From: Acetobacter indonesiensis
GTDB taxonomy: Bacteria; Pseudomonadota; Alphaproteobacteria; Acetobacterales; Acetobacteraceae
NCBI RefSeq assembly: GCF_000963945.1
Contig: NZ_BAMW01000008.1
Span: 1 to 40,757, forward strand
Direction: 5' to 3'
Length of the DNA stretch: 40,757 bases
The notes under the pieces are model-generated. The model ran no database searches. It had not been told where the DNA came from and saw only the letters and a program-made list of their open reading frames with translations. Made by a program: the position numbers and the translations under genes. Of this stretch, positions 26,778-36,926 are shown piece after piece; position 1 is the stretch's first letter; every line of letters starts with the position of its first letter.

Positions 26778-26957
26778 GTATTCATATTTATCACGATAGG
26801 GATTATATTCATAATTGTAATTATTATAATAAAGTAATTGGTATAGGAAGTATTATGGAATTTATTAAGAAGTTTTAATTAAACATATATTTAGATATGG
26901 AAAATAAAATATGTTTTTATTTTATAGTCTCGCATTCAATACATAGACATAGCAAAG

Positions 26958-27018
26958 ATAGCATCAGTAGGATGCTATGGGATCAAACACGAGAGACAAA
27001 TATCCTCTGTTCCCATAG
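26958..27018 (+). promoter_or_regulatory. Pair of mutually exclusive hairpins before the DUF4365 gene
   Basis: Hairpin A: ATAGCATC (26958-26965), loop AGTAG, GATGCTAT (26971-26978). Hairpin B: CTATGGGA (26975-26982) with TCCCATAG (27011-27018) around a 28-base loop. Both stems are perfect 8-mers and share CTAT at 26975-26978, so only one can form fully at a time. The position ~75-135 bases before the coding start suits an mRNA leader switch or a small structured RNA. Confidence 0.4.
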
Positions 27019-27093
27019 GCACCTTATATAATTAAGGAGTAACTTATTTTTAATTATAATGATATTAGTTAAATCGATAAACGAAGAGGATTA

Positions 27094-27813
27094 ATGATGA
27101 AGTTCACAGAAAAAAACAGAACAGATCAACAGGGGGTCTATTTTTTCTCCTATAAAATTACAAAAGAATTTGGTCACATTTGTCGTATTGCATCAGGAAT
27201 CGATGTTGGAATCGATGCAACTATTGAAATAGTAACAGATATTGGAACGGCCACAGGCGCCTACATAGGAGTTCAAATAAAATCAACAATATCTCTTGAG
27301 GTAGATAGAACACCTATACATTATATTGATGAATCTCATAGAGCTTATTGGGAAAATCATAAATTACCGGTTATCTATACGGTTATAGACTGCATCAATG
27401 ATCGTATATGGGTTAAAACAGTAACTAAAAATGATCTCATTGAGCTTAAAAAAAGTTGGAAATTACAGTTTGATGACTCTGACCTACTCGAAAGATGTGG
27501 GCAGACCCTATTCGCTAAACTTGCAAGGCCTTCTCCATCAGATCCAATAATGATTCAAATTAGTAAAATTAATCAGCTTATAAAAAATGGATACCGTGAT
27601 AATTCGTACACCACCATTCCGACAGATGACGAAATTTGGGAAAAAATTTCTACAATTCAGAGAGATATACAAGTTATAAAAAAAGCTATGGATTTTGAGC
27701 CGCAGCGTTATGGATTTATGATACGAAGCGATCTGTCTAGTATAGAACTAGAAATTAATGAATACCGCAATGAAATAGCTTATAGAAATGCGACAGAAGG
27801 GAACGGTGGCTAG
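27094..27813 (+). CDS. DUF4365 protein, restriction-nuclease-like
   Basis: A 239-residue protein with an N-terminal DUF4365 domain, a PD-(D/E)XK nuclease-like fold. The sequence GIDVGIDATIEIV (D41, E45) followed by GAYIGVQIKS (Q61, K63) gives the D...E...Q-x-K active site. The strand LPVIYTVIDCINDRIWVKTV follows as in the family. The C-terminal ~70 residues form a coiled-coil-like region (EIWEKISTIQRDIQVIKKAM). DUF4365 proteins are common in defence islands, and a DNA-cleaving role is likely but not shown. AGAGGA lies upstream; the second ATG (27097) has better spacing than the first. It is the most AT-rich gene in the window and a clear compositional outlier. Confidence 0.7.
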   Translation: MMKFTEKNRTDQQGVYFFSYKITKEFGHICRIASGIDVGIDATIEIVTDIGTATGAYIGVQIKSTISLEVDRTPIHYIDESHRAYWENHKLPVIYTVIDCINDRIWVKTVTKNDLIELKKSWKLQFDDSDLLERCGQTLFAKLARPSPSDPIMIQISKINQLIKNGYRDNSYTTIPTDDEIWEKISTIQRDIQVIKKAMDFEPQRYGFMIRSDLSSIELEINEYRNEIAYRNATEGNGG

Positions 27814-28021
27814 TATATTTACATATCTTTATTATTTCAGGCAGAAATTTTGTTAAATTCGCTCATTCAGGGCACGATCGACGATGAGATGAAATTATGA
27901 AATAATTCGGTTGAAGGGGGACTTAAGCAGTAGACCGCATTAAGATTTAACAGGGTTTATTATTGTGCTTTCTTATATTTCCTAACCGAAACAGGACTTA
28001 CTGCTCCCCATCCCGCTGCAT

Positions 28022-28664
28022 TCATTCCAAGGATGATGGCGACTCAACAACACGTACAATTACGCCGTCCGGCAGCGGCTGCTTGAGCGCCAAAGCCGCT
28101 GCTACCGGCACGTTTATCCACACATCCAATTTCATCTGGCTGCGTCAGAATCACCTGCATGGCTTTCGGATGGATCGCTTCAACTTCCCGGTTAGCCTCG
28201 GTGGTCAGAAACCCGAACAGGTCATCCCTCGTCTCGCTGTCGGCCAGTTTCCGCACCGACGTCCACCGGCATCAGATCCCGGCAAAGAAAGCCAACTGCT
28301 CACCGTCGCTCCGGACAAACCACGCAGGCCGTGATTTGCCATCAGGCAGACGCTCCAGTTCCGAGAACGCTGTCAGCGGCACCAGACAGCGATGCGCCAC
28401 TCCTTCCCAGCGCTTCCACCATGCAGATCCCGGATTGCGGATATTGGTCACACCGCAATGGCCTTTCAGGTAACCGGGCGGTGTCAGCATGCCCCAGCGG
28501 GCCATGACCAGTTCACGACCGTTCGTGCCATTCCGCACGATTGGCGCCATCGTATTCGGGTAAATCTCGGGCAGCGGCTGGAGATTACCCGTGCGATCCT
28601 CAAGGACTTTCGCAATCTCGCGGATCGCCTGCGAGTTCGAGGTCATGGAATAGAGATTGCACAT
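28022..28664 (-). pseudogene. Broken SRAP (YedK/HMCES-type) abasic-site sensor gene
   Basis: The 5' part encodes an SRAP domain: MCNLYSMTSNSQAIREI with the catalytic Cys2, ARWGMLTPPG, NIRNPGSAWWKRW, RCLVPLTAFSE and FFAGI. The frame then meets TGA. Nine bases (TGATGCCGG) interrupt it in phase, and the same frame continues with WTSVRKLA, FGFLTTEANREVEAIHPKAM and QVILTQPDEI, where the family's HP-x-x-M motif sits. A second lesion, one extra base near the codons for DEI, shifts the frame; the other frame then gives VWINVPVAAALALKQPLPDG to the end. Intact SRAP proteins trap abasic sites in single-stranded DNA. ATG with AAGGGAGC sits 13 bases after the helicase stop, so both were one operon. Confidence 0.85.
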
Positions 28665-28677
28665 CGGCGTTGCTCCC

Positions 28678-30780
28678 TTACGACCACATGCCGCGCAGAC
28701 GGGCCGCCATATCGATCCGCACGGACTTCACCGCATCCTGCCTTTCCTGCTCTTCCGGCTTCACGACTGGCCATGACACGGCTTCGAACAAAGGCAGCAT
28801 GTCCCGGTCGATGAAGCGCGTCCGCGAGGCATAGACATGCCGGTCACCCCGGCTGTGCTGGCCATGCACATAGAAACGCTGCGGCACCATGATATCGAGA
28901 CTGTCCTTCGCCCGCGTCATGGCCACATAGAGCAGACGACGTTCCTCCTCGATGTCGTCCTGCTCGCCCGTCGCCAGATCGGACGGAATGCACCCATCGA
29001 CCACGTTCATGACGAACACGTTCTTCCACTCCTGCCCCTTGGCGGAATGAATGGTGGAGAGGATCAGATAGTCTTCATCCAGCAATGGCACGCCAGCCTG
29101 ATCGGACGTGGCATCCGGCGGGTCCAGCGTCAGTTCGGTCAGGAACTTCTCGCGTGACGGATAGCCCCCGCCGATCTGCTCCAGCTGCACCAGATCGGCC
29201 AGACGGGTGGAGGCGTCCTCATGCAGCAGCTCCAGATGTGGTTCATACCAGTAGCGTACAGCCGCGATCTCGCCCGGCCAGCTGACCTGATGGCTGCCAA
29301 GAGTGGTCAGCAGGTTTACGAAACCCGTCCAGGCCTCGCCACTGCGCGGCGGGGTTTTCACATCCTTCAACGCCTCGAACGGATGGGCACTCTCGCCCAT
29401 CGTATCCAGCACGCGTCGGGCCGAACCCGGCCCAACGCCCGGCAGAAGCTGCAAAACCCGAAAGCCCGCGATGCTGTCGCGCGGGTTCTGGGCAAAGCGC
29501 AATAACGCCAGCACATCTTTCACATGGGCGCTGTCGAGAAACTTCAGGCCACCGAATTTCACAAACGGAATATTGCGCCGGGTCAGTTCCACCTCCAGCG
29601 TGCCGCTGTGGTGCGACGCCCGGAACAGCACCGCCTGCTGCTTCATCGGTGTGCCGGCCTCACGCTCTTCCAACACCCGATCCGCGATATAGTTAGCCTG
29701 CGCCGTGTCGTCCCAGATGGTGACCAGTCGCGGCTTTTCCTTCGACGCCCGTTCGGTCCACAGATCCTTGGTGAACCGCTCTGTCGCCTCGCCGATCACG
29801 GCATTGGCGGCATCCAGAATGGGTTTCGTCGAGCGATAGTTCCGGTCCAGCGTCACTACATGGGCCGGGGGATCGAAGGACGCCGGAAAATCGAGGATGT
29901 TACGCACGGTCGCCGCCCGGAAGGCATAGATGCTCTGCGCGTCATCACCCACCACCGTCAGGCCTCGCCCGTCCGGCTTCATGCCCAGCAGGATATCCGC
30001 CTGCAGCCGGTTAGTGTCCTGATACTCGTCGACCAGCACATGATCCCACTTGCTACCGATATCGGCCGCCAGAACCGGGTCGCTGACCATCTGCGCCCAG
30101 CACAGCAGCAGGTCGTCGTAATCCAGCACGCCCTGCTCCTGCTTCGCCATGACATAACCGGCGAAGAGCTGTTTGAGCTGGGCTTCCCAGCCCGCGCACC
30201 ACGGATAGTGCTTCAGCAATACATCGGCGAGCGGTGCGCCGGAATTCACCACGCGGGAATAGATGGCAAGACACGTGCCCTTGCCGGGAAACCGCTTTTC
30301 GGTTTTTGAAAACCCCAGATCATGGCGGACCAGATTCATCAGATCAGCGGAATCCTCACGGTCATGAATCGAGAAGGCAGGGTCCATACCGATCTGCTGG
30401 GCATACTCCCGCAGCAGCCGCGCACCGATGGAATGAAACGTCCCGGACCAAGCCAGCGCGTCAGCCAGAGGTCCGGCCTTGTCGCCGAGCACCGTTTTGC
30501 AGATGCGTTCCACCCGGCGCGTCATCTCCACACTGGCACGCCGGGAGAAGGTCAGCAGCAGGATACGACGCGGATCGGCGCCTGAGGTGATCAGATGCGC
30601 GACCCGATGGGCCAGTGTGTTGGTCTTGCCAGATCCGGCGCCAGCGATGACCAGCAGCGGGGATGAATCCGCCCCGCCCGGCGAGACTCCGGTCCCGTGT
30701 GTGACGGCCTGGCGCTGGGCGTCGTTCAGACGGGACAGATAATCGTCGCTGCCTGAAGCGGGAGAAGGTTCTGGATTCAA
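28678..30780 (-). CDS. UvrD/Rep/PcrA-family ATP-dependent DNA helicase
   Basis: A 700-residue superfamily 1A helicase. The Q-motif region is LNDAQRQAVTHG, Walker A is AGAGSGKT (46-53), motif Ia LLLTFSRRASVEM, motif II HVLVDEYQDTN, motif III LTVVGDDAQSIYAFR, motif IV VVTLDRNYRSTKPIL, motif V LSTIHSAKGQEWKNVFV and motif VI EERRLLYVAMTRAKDSL. All are intact. It unwinds DNA 3' to 5' and acts in repair or in removing replication roadblocks. The only available start is TTG at 30780, with AAGGA unusually close. It is shorter than housekeeping UvrD and is probably an accessory paralogue. It is divergent from the imu cassette across a 156-base region that contains an SOS box, so it may be damage-inducible too. 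Confidence 0.9.
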   Translation of the reverse strand: MNPEPSPASGSDDYLSRLNDAQRQAVTHGTGVSPGGADSSPLLVIAGAGSGKTNTLAHRVAHLITSGADPRRILLLTFSRRASVEMTRRVERICKTVLGDKAGPLADALAWSGTFHSIGARLLREYAQQIGMDPAFSIHDREDSADLMNLVRHDLGFSKTEKRFPGKGTCLAIYSRVVNSGAPLADVLLKHYPWCAGWEAQLKQLFAGYVMAKQEQGVLDYDDLLLCWAQMVSDPVLAADIGSKWDHVLVDEYQDTNRLQADILLGMKPDGRGLTVVGDDAQSIYAFRAATVRNILDFPASFDPPAHVVTLDRNYRSTKPILDAANAVIGEATERFTKDLWTERASKEKPRLVTIWDDTAQANYIADRVLEEREAGTPMKQQAVLFRASHHSGTLEVELTRRNIPFVKFGGLKFLDSAHVKDVLALLRFAQNPRDSIAGFRVLQLLPGVGPGSARRVLDTMGESAHPFEALKDVKTPPRSGEAWTGFVNLLTTLGSHQVSWPGEIAAVRYWYEPHLELLHEDASTRLADLVQLEQIGGGYPSREKFLTELTLDPPDATSDQAGVPLLDEDYLILSTIHSAKGQEWKNVFVMNVVDGCIPSDLATGEQDDIEEERRLLYVAMTRAKDSLDIMVPQRFYVHGQHSRGDRHVYASRTRFIDRDMLPLFEAVSWPVVKPEEQERQDAVKSVRIDMAARLRGMWS

Positions 30781-30876
30781 TTCCTTAGCGCACTTTCATC
30801 AACGATACTGATCAAACATCGGACACCAGCATGCCGGATACGGAGCGAATTTGCATTGACTTGCGTAGCATGATTA

Positions 30877-30898
30877 GAACAAATCAGGAACATATAAT
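30877..30898. promoter_or_regulatory. SOS (LexA) box with adjacent -10 element
   Basis: GAAC-AAATCAG-GAAC (30877-30891) is an exact alphaproteobacterial LexA site (GAAC-N7-GAAC). Two bases later, TATAAT (30893-30898) is a good -10 for the rightward imuA promoter; no strong -35 is seen at the usual spacing. The site is 46 bases before the imuA ATG and ~97 bases before the helicase start, so LexA could control both directions. Confidence 0.85.
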
Positions 30899-30936
30899 CA
30901 TGAAATACGCCTGCACAAGGACCGTCGAGCCGTGAC

Positions 30937-31731
30937 ATGACTGCTGAAATCCATAAAAAACCCGGTCTGGAGACGCTTCGGGCCGCAATCAGCCGTCTCG
31001 AAGGGCACAGCGACCGACGCCGGACGGTGCTGCCCTTTGGTGTGCGCGAGATAGACACCCGTCTGCCCGGTGGCGGTCTGGCGCTGGGCGCGTTGCACGA
31101 GGTGGCGGGCGGCGGGAATGATGCCCTGCACAGTGCGGCCGCCGGTCAGTTCTGCGCCGGGATTGCAGCCCGCACGCGCGGCAAGGTGCTGTGGATCGTC
31201 ACCCGTCAGGACGTATTCGCTCCCTCCCTTAAACAGGTGGGGCTGTCGGCACGACGAACCATTTTTGTCGAGGCCAGTTCGGATGTCGATGTGCTGGCTT
31301 GTTTCGAGGAAGGACTGCGTCATGGCGGCCTGGGGGCCGTGGTCGCCGAGGTGGCGCGTCTGTCCATGACGGCCTCACGTCGCCTGCAACTGGCGGCTGA
31401 AACGTCTGGTTCGCTTGGCATCGCCATCCGACGCTGGCGACGGCAGACGGATGCGGCAGATTTCGGCCAGCCAACCGCCAGTGTGACACGCTGGCGGGTG
31501 TCCGTCCTGCCTTCCGGACCGTTGCCGGTTCCCGGTGTGGGCCGTCCCCGCTGGCTGCTGGAACTGATCCGCGCCCGGGCGGGCGAATGTGCCGATTTTG
31601 AAGTGGAGGCCTGTGATGCCAAAGGAAGGCTCGCCCCTTGTATCCCGGTCGCGGATCGTCTCGCTTTACCTGCCACTCTGGCCGACCGACCGGATCAGGA
31701 AAAGACTTGGGCCAGACGCGCCCGCGCCTGA
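30937..31731 (+). CDS. imuA: ImuA, RecA-like mutasome accessory protein
   Basis: A 264-residue ImuA (SulA/RecA-like) protein. The conserved start LETLRAAISRLEG is followed by LPFGVREIDTRLPGGGLALG and ALHEVAGGG, the degenerate RecA core KVLWIVTRQDVFAPSLKQVG, and MTASRRLQLAAETSGSLGIA, then RWRVSVLPS and a C-terminal Arg-rich region. ImuA recruits or modulates RecA for damage-induced mutagenesis by ImuB and DnaE2. It is the first gene of the cassette, with a LexA box just upstream. Its 3' end overlaps imuB by 116 bases, so imuB translation is probably coupled to it. Confidence 0.9.
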   Translation: MTAEIHKKPGLETLRAAISRLEGHSDRRRTVLPFGVREIDTRLPGGGLALGALHEVAGGGNDALHSAAAGQFCAGIAARTRGKVLWIVTRQDVFAPSLKQVGLSARRTIFVEASSDVDVLACFEEGLRHGGLGAVVAEVARLSMTASRRLQLAAETSGSLGIAIRRWRRQTDAADFGQPTASVTRWRVSVLPSGPLPVPGVGRPRWLLELIRARAGECADFEVEACDAKGRLAPCIPVADRLALPATLADRPDQEKTWARRARA

Positions 31732-33169
31732 AACGCCGCTGGCGCTGGCGGGGCGTGAAGGACGACGTCGGGTTGTCCTGTCGGTCGATCTTGCCGCCCG
31801 GAAGCTGGGGCTGCGCCCAGGCACGCCGGTCGCCAAGGCTCAGGCGCTGTATCCCGATCTGGTGCTGATGGACGCTGATCCCGAAGGCGACCGGCTCGGA
31901 CTGGAAAAACTTGCCCTGTGGTTTCAGCACCGGATCGCGCCCATTGTAGCGGTCGATGCACCAGACGGACTGGTTCTGGACACGACGGGGGCGGATCACC
32001 TGCATGGTGGCGAACTTCCCATGCTCAAGGATATGGTGCATCGCATGGCGGGAGCCGGGTTCCGGGCAAAGGCCGTGGTGGCGGACACCTGGGGCGCTGC
32101 CCACGCACTGGCCCGCTATGGCCGGGCACCGATTGCCGTCATGCCACCGGGTAACACCGCTTCTGTATTGGCCGATCTTCCCCTTGAAGCACTTCGCCTG
32201 CCCTCCCCTATCATTGAGGGTCTGGCCACGCTGGGCGTATCCCGCATCGGACCACTGGCCGCCATGCCCCGCGCACCGCTGGCCTTGCGGTTTGGCCCCG
32301 ACATCGCCCGCAGGCTGGATCAGACGTTCGGGCGTATGGGTGAAGCCATCGTGCCAGTCCGCCCGGTTGATCCGGTCGAGGTCAGCCGTAATTTTGCCGA
32401 GCCGATCGGGGCCGCCGAAACCATCGCCAAATACATCGGCAAGCTGGTGCCGCTGCTCTGCCAGGGACTGGACGAACGTGGACAGGGCGTGCGCCGCCTC
32501 GACCTGCTGCTGCATCGGGTGGACAGCCGCACCGAGGCGATCCGCGTGGCGACCGCCATGCCGGTGCGTGACGTCACACGCCTGACGCGACTGCTGTGCG
32601 AGAAAATCGAGACCATCGATCCGGGGTTCGGGATAGAGCGGATGGTGCTGATCGCCTCTCTGGCGGAACCCATGGACCGACGGCAGACGGTCTCCTCCCT
32701 CATCGCCGAAGAAGAGACCGATGTGTCCGACCTGATCGACACACTGGCCAACCGTGTCGGCATGCAGGCGCTGTATCGCTTTGCCCCCGTGGAAAGCGAT
32801 CTGCCCGAACGCTCCTTCTGCCGCGTGCCTGCCCTGGCCCCCGAGGAGACAAAGAACTGGCCGGAGCACTGGCCGCGTCCGACACGCCTGCTGGCACGAC
32901 CGGAACCGGTGCAGGCCATGGCGGAACTGCCGGACCAGCCGCCGCTGTTCTTCATCTGGCGGGGTGTGCGGCGGAAAGTGAAATGCGCCGATGGGCCGGA
33001 GCGTGTCTTCGGCGAATGGTGGAAGAATGACGCCGAACTGACCATTGCCCGCGATTACTTCCGGGTAGAGGACACCAGCGGCGAGCGCTTCTGGCTTTAC
33101 CGTGCCGGTGATGGTGAGCATGGCGAGACGGGCTCGCAGGGCTGGTTTCTGCACGGGATCTTCGGATGA
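31616..33169 (+). CDS. imuB: ImuB, Y-family-like polymerase subunit of the mutasome
   Basis: A 517-residue ImuB. The ATG at 31616 has GGAGG six bases upstream, inside the imuA 3' end; the frame is open earlier but without signal. The N-terminus [18 protein letters not shown] and the palm-like [20 protein letters not shown] are typical. ImuB proteins lack the catalytic carboxylates of active Y polymerases, and I see no SYDE-type motif here. The C-terminal part carries the family stretch [20 protein letters not shown] and ends with the usual SGERFWLYR. It acts as a hub binding the beta clamp, ImuA and DnaE2. Its stop overlaps the dnaE2 start (ATGA). Confidence 0.92.
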   Translation: MPKEGSPLVSRSRIVSLYLPLWPTDRIRKRLGPDAPAPETPLALAGREGRRRVVLSVDLAARKLGLRPGTPVAKAQALYPDLVLMDADPEGDRLGLEKLALWFQHRIAPIVAVDAPDGLVLDTTGADHLHGGELPMLKDMVHRMAGAGFRAKAVVADTWGAAHALARYGRAPIAVMPPGNTASVLADLPLEALRLPSPIIEGLATLGVSRIGPLAAMPRAPLALRFGPDIARRLDQTFGRMGEAIVPVRPVDPVEVSRNFAEPIGAAETIAKYIGKLVPLLCQGLDERGQGVRRLDLLLHRVDSRTEAIRVATAMPVRDVTRLTRLLCEKIETIDPGFGIERMVLIASLAEPMDRRQTVSSLIAEEETDVSDLIDTLANRVGMQALYRFAPVESDLPERSFCRVPALAPEETKNWPEHWPRPTRLLARPEPVQAMAELPDQPPLFFIWRGVRRKVKCADGPERVFGEWWKNDAELTIARDYFRVEDTSGERFWLYRAGDGEHGETGSQGWFLHGIFG

Positions 33170-36100
33170 GCATCTCGGCACCGTGCTATGCCGAACTGCA
33201 GGTGACGACCTATTTCTCGTTCCTGCGCGGGGCGTCTTCCCCGATCGAACTGTTTGCGCAGGCAAAGGCCCTTGGCATCGAAGCACTGGGCATCTGTGAC
33301 CGCAATTCCCTGGCCGGGATAGTGCAGGCCCATGTCGCGGCAAAAGAGGTCGGGCTCCGCCTTGTTGTGGGATGCCGTCTCGATCTGGCGGATTTCCCGC
33401 CTATGCTGGTCTACCCGATGGACCGGGCTGCCTATGGCCGCCTTTGCCGCCTGCTGAGCCTCGGCAAGGCCCGTGCCGGGAAAGGAAAATGCCATCTGCT
33501 CTGGGAAGATCTGGTGGCCTGGGGCGCGGGCCTGATCGTTGTCATGATCCCCGACACGGCGGATGATGCCTGCGCGCTGCATCTGCGCAAGCTGAAGGAC
33601 GTCTTTGCCGACAGGGCCTACATGGCGCTCACCCTCCTGCGCCGTCCCAATGACCAGATGCGGTTGTATGAGCTTGCCAACCTGGCACATCAGGCGCAAG
33701 TGCCGACCGTCGTGACCAATGACGTGTTGTTCCACACCCATGACCGACGCATCCTGCAGGATGTCGTGACATGCATCCGGCACAACACCACGATCGACGA
33801 GGCCGGGTTCGTCCGCGAACGTCATGCCGACCGTTATCTCAAACCACCACAGGAGATGGGTCGACTGTTCGTGCGTTACCCCGAATCGGTCGCCCGCACC
33901 ATACAGATCGTGGAGCGCTGCCGTTTCTCGCTCGATGATCTGGCCTACCAGTATCCTGATGAAGTGTCCGTGCCCAGCCAGACGCCCCAGCAGGCGCTGG
34001 AAATGCTGACCTGGGAAGCTGCGTCACGTACCTATCCAGAAGGCATTCCGGATGAGGTCTGCCAGAGCCTGAACCACGAACTCAGCCTGATCGGACGGAT
34101 GGAATATGCGCCGTACTTCCTGACCGTGAACAGCATTGTCCACTATGCACGCAGTCAGGATATTCTCTGCCAGGGCCGTGGCTCGGCGGCCAATTCTGCT
34201 GTCTGCTACGTGCTGGGCATCACTGCCATTGATCCGGCTCGTAATTCCCTCCTGTTCGAGCGCTTCGTCTCCGAGGAACGGGGCGAGCCGCCAGATATCG
34301 ACGTGGATTTCGAGCACGCGCGACGCGAGCAGGTTATCCAGTGGGTCTATGAGCATTACGGGCGTGACCGGGCAGCCCTGACAGCCGTGGTGATCCGCTA
34401 TCGCGCCAAGGGAGCCTTACGCAATGTCGGCAAGGTGATGGGACTGCCCGAAGACCTGATCCGCACACTCTCGGGCCAGATTCACGGCTGGGGGCGCAAG
34501 CTGGACGATGACGCCCTGCATGACTGCGGTATTGATCTGTCCGACCGACGTGTTCGCCTGACGCTGGATCTGGCCCGCTGCCTGATCGGCGTCCCCCGTC
34601 ACCTCTCACAACATCCCGGCGGTTTTGTGCTCACACATGATCGGCTGGATGAACTGGTGCCCATTGAGCCTGCGTCGATGGAGCAGCGCCAGATCATTGA
34701 ATGGGACAAGGACGATATCGACGTCCTGAAATTTATGAAGGTCGATATTCTGGCCCTCGGCATGCTGACCTGCATGAAAAAAGGGCTCGACCTGCTGGCG
34801 GAACAAAAGGGCCAGCACTTCACGCTTCAGAGCATTCCGGCCGAGGATCCGCGCACCTACGCCATGATCCGCAAGGCCGATACGATCGGTGTGTTCCAGA
34901 TTGAGAGCCGCGCCCAGATGTCCATGCTGCCACGGCTCAAACCGCGCGTCTTTTATGACCTCGTCATTGAAGTGGCGATCGTAAGGCCAGGCCCCATACA
35001 AGGTGATATGGTGCATCCCTATCTGCGTCGCCGTGAGGGCCTTGAGCCCGAAGACTATCCGACACCTGAACTGGAAGCGGTTCTGAGTAAAACACTTGGC
35101 ATCCCGCTGTTTCAGGAACAGGCGATGCAGGTCGCCATGATCTGTGCCGGATTTACCGCCGCCGAGGCCGATCAGTTGCGTCGGGCCATGGCGACGTTCA
35201 AGAACACTGGTACCGTCTCGCAGTTCCAGAGACGGCTGATCGAAGGCATGCGCGCCAACGGTTATCCTGAAGAATTTGCAGAACGGATCTATCAGCAGCT
35301 CGAAGGCTTTGGCTCCTACGGATTTCCCGAGAGCCATGCGGCCAGTTTCGCCATTCTCGCCTATTCGTCGTCCTGGATGAAATGCACCCATCCGGACGTA
35401 TTTCTGGCGTCACTCCTGAATTCCCAGCCGATGGGGTTCTATGCGCCAGCGCAACTGGTCCGCGATGCGCGGGAGCACGGTGTGGAAATCCGGCCCGTTT
35501 GCGCCAATACCTCACGCTGGGACAGCACACTGGAAGGACCGGAAAGCCCCAACGGAATGTTCGCCGTGCGGCTGGGCATGAATCTGGTCAAGGGGCTGGC
35601 CAATGACGATGCCGCCCGGATTGTTGCCGCACGAGCGTCAGGCCCGTTTACCTCGGTCGATAACCTATGGCGTCGGGCTGGGGTGAAAGCAGCAGCTTTG
35701 AACCATCTGGCCGAGGCTGACGCGTTCCGCCCTTCGCTTGGGCTGGCACGGCGCGAGGCGCTCTGGGCGATTAAGGCCTTACGGGACGAACCGCTGCCCC
35801 TGTTTGCTGCTGCGGAAGTAACGCGAGAAGCGGAGGAGCCGGATGTGTTGCTCCAGCCCATGCGGGATGGCGCCGAGGTGGTGCGGGACTATAATCGGCT
35901 TGGCCTGACCCTGCGGGATCATCCCGTTACTTTTCTGCGCAAGGATCTTCGGGCGCTAGACATCATATCCTGTCGGCAGGCCCTGAATGCCAAGGACGGG
36001 AAGCGTCTCACCGTGGCGGGGCTGGTTCTGGTCCGGCAGCGACCAGGATCGGCGGAAGGCGTAGTATTCCTAACACTGGAGGATGAGACGGCCAACATGA

Positions 36101-36339
36101 ACGTCATCATCTGGCCGGACATGTTTGATGCGAACCGGCGCGTCGTACTTGGTGGCCAGATGCTTGCCGTGAAAGGCATGCTCCAGAAAGAAGGTGAGGT
36201 CGTACATCTGGTGGCGAAGGAGATCACCGACCTCTCCGGCCTACTCGCGGACGTCGGAAACCGGTCTTCCACAGGCATACGATGCGGCAGAGTGCCTGGC
36301 GATGAGCACATATCTATCAAAGCTCGCAATTTCCACTGA
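33166..36339 (+). CDS. dnaE2: DnaE2 (ImuC), error-prone DNA polymerase III alpha
   Basis: A 1057-residue C-family polymerase for translesion synthesis. The PHP domain starts [20 protein letters not shown] and continues [16 protein letters not shown]. The palm contains [18 protein letters not shown] and the catalytic aspartates in [16 protein letters not shown]. Finger-region motifs are [39 protein letters not shown] and [17 protein letters not shown] [18 protein letters not shown]. The OB domain near residue 945 ([20 protein letters not shown]) and the terminus ISIKARNFH are normal, so the gene is full length. It is expressed with imuA and imuB under the upstream SOS box. Confidence 0.95.
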   Translation: MSISAPCYAELQVTTYFSFLRGASSPIELFAQAKALGIEALGICDRNSLAGIVQAHVAAKEVGLRLVVGCRLDLADFPPMLVYPMDRAAYGRLCRLLSLGKARAGKGKCHLLWEDLVAWGAGLIVVMIPDTADDACALHLRKLKDVFADRAYMALTLLRRPNDQMRLYELANLAHQAQVPTVVTNDVLFHTHDRRILQDVVTCIRHNTTIDEAGFVRERHADRYLKPPQEMGRLFVRYPESVARTIQIVERCRFSLDDLAYQYPDEVSVPSQTPQQALEMLTWEAASRTYPEGIPDEVCQSLNHELSLIGRMEYAPYFLTVNSIVHYARSQDILCQGRGSAANSAVCYVLGITAIDPARNSLLFERFVSEERGEPPDIDVDFEHARREQVIQWVYEHYGRDRAALTAVVIRYRAKGALRNVGKVMGLPEDLIRTLSGQIHGWGRKLDDDALHDCGIDLSDRRVRLTLDLARCLIGVPRHLSQHPGGFVLTHDRLDELVPIEPASMEQRQIIEWDKDDIDVLKFMKVDILALGMLTCMKKGLDLLAEQKGQHFTLQSIPAEDPRTYAMIRKADTIGVFQIESRAQMSMLPRLKPRVFYDLVIEVAIVRPGPIQGDMVHPYLRRREGLEPEDYPTPELEAVLSKTLGIPLFQEQAMQVAMICAGFTAAEADQLRRAMATFKNTGTVSQFQRRLIEGMRANGYPEEFAERIYQQLEGFGSYGFPESHAASFAILAYSSSWMKCTHPDVFLASLLNSQPMGFYAPAQLVRDAREHGVEIRPVCANTSRWDSTLEGPESPNGMFAVRLGMNLVKGLANDDAARIVAARASGPFTSVDNLWRRAGVKAAALNHLAEADAFRPSLGLARREALWAIKALRDEPLPLFAAAEVTREAEEPDVLLQPMRDGAEVVRDYNRLGLTLRDHPVTFLRKDLRALDIISCRQALNAKDGKRLTVAGLVLVRQRPGSAEGVVFLTLEDETANMNVIIWPDMFDANRRVVLGGQMLAVKGMLQKEGEVVHLVAKEITDLSGLLADVGNRSSTGIRCGRVPGDEHISIKARNFH

Positions 36340-36355
36340 ACAGAGGCCCTCTGGA

Positions 36356-36926
36356 ATGTCCACATCATCACCTGGCAATGATAAGGTCTTGATAGACGTC
36401 TTTGATTATTTCCTCCCCCGTTACAATTTTTTCGAACGTCACGCGATAACCATTCACGGTCAGCCTTCTGATATTCTTGATGCCATCGCAGACTATCGGG
36501 TTCAGGGTGATCCGCTTATACGCCAGGTCATCTCCCTACGAGAACTTCCAGGGCGATTGTTAAAGCACCTGTCAGCCCCACCACTGGATCTGGATGATTT
36601 TACCCTTCTGGCCCGTACGGAACACACACTTGCCTATGGTCTGGCGGGAGCATTCTGGCGTGCTGATTATGGACTTTGCTCCCTTCCCTCTCCCGATGCT
36701 TTCATAGCCACAAAACAGGGAGATATCTGTAAACTGGTTCTTGGCTTTACTGTCGCGCCCATCAGCAGGAGCAGGTGTCGCCTCATAACCAAAAACACGT
36801 GTTCTCTGCCTCAGTGACAAGGCCAGACGATGCTTTACGCCTTACTGGTTTCTGATCCGTCCCGTCAGCGGACTGCTACGCCGTCGCATGCTCTGGAATA
36901 TTCGCCGGGTTATAGAGCAGAACTAA
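36356..36926 (+). pseudogene. Frameshifted SRPBCC-like hypothetical gene
   Basis: The frame from ATG 36356 encodes VFDYFLPRYNFFERHAITIH, LIRQVISLRELPGRLLK, FTLLARTEHTLAYGLAG and AFWRADYGL. This matches a ~190-residue SRPBCC-like family I know as poorly annotated (pattern RYLPRYDVVERH, RLRGLP, LGLVGRFWR, TETRV-C). After CRLITK the frame is lost at a run of five A (36791-36795). Removing one A restores TRVLCLSDKARRCFTPYWFL and IRPVSGLLRRRMLWNIRRVI, ending at TAA 36924-36926. So one homopolymer insertion breaks an otherwise complete gene. It follows dnaE2 by 16 bases on the same strand and may have been co-transcribed. Confidence 0.75.

Larger units (their letters stand above)
26402..27093. other. 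AT-rich intergenic region with leader-like hairpins
   Basis: About 690 bases between the divergent DUF3800 and DUF4365 genes. The left ~180 bases are GC-rich and look like a scrap of foreign coding DNA that I cannot name. From 26770 on the DNA is very AT-rich. It contains one copy of a 16-base direct repeat (26762-26777) and two alternative hairpins (26958-27018), listed separately. Promoters of both flanking genes must be here. Confidence 0.45.

Noticed and set aside
31229..33343. Very long minus-strand open frame opposite the imuA-imuB genes.
   Set aside because: It is a shadow of GC-rich coding DNA; the plus-strand genes have clear families, overlaps and ribosome sites.
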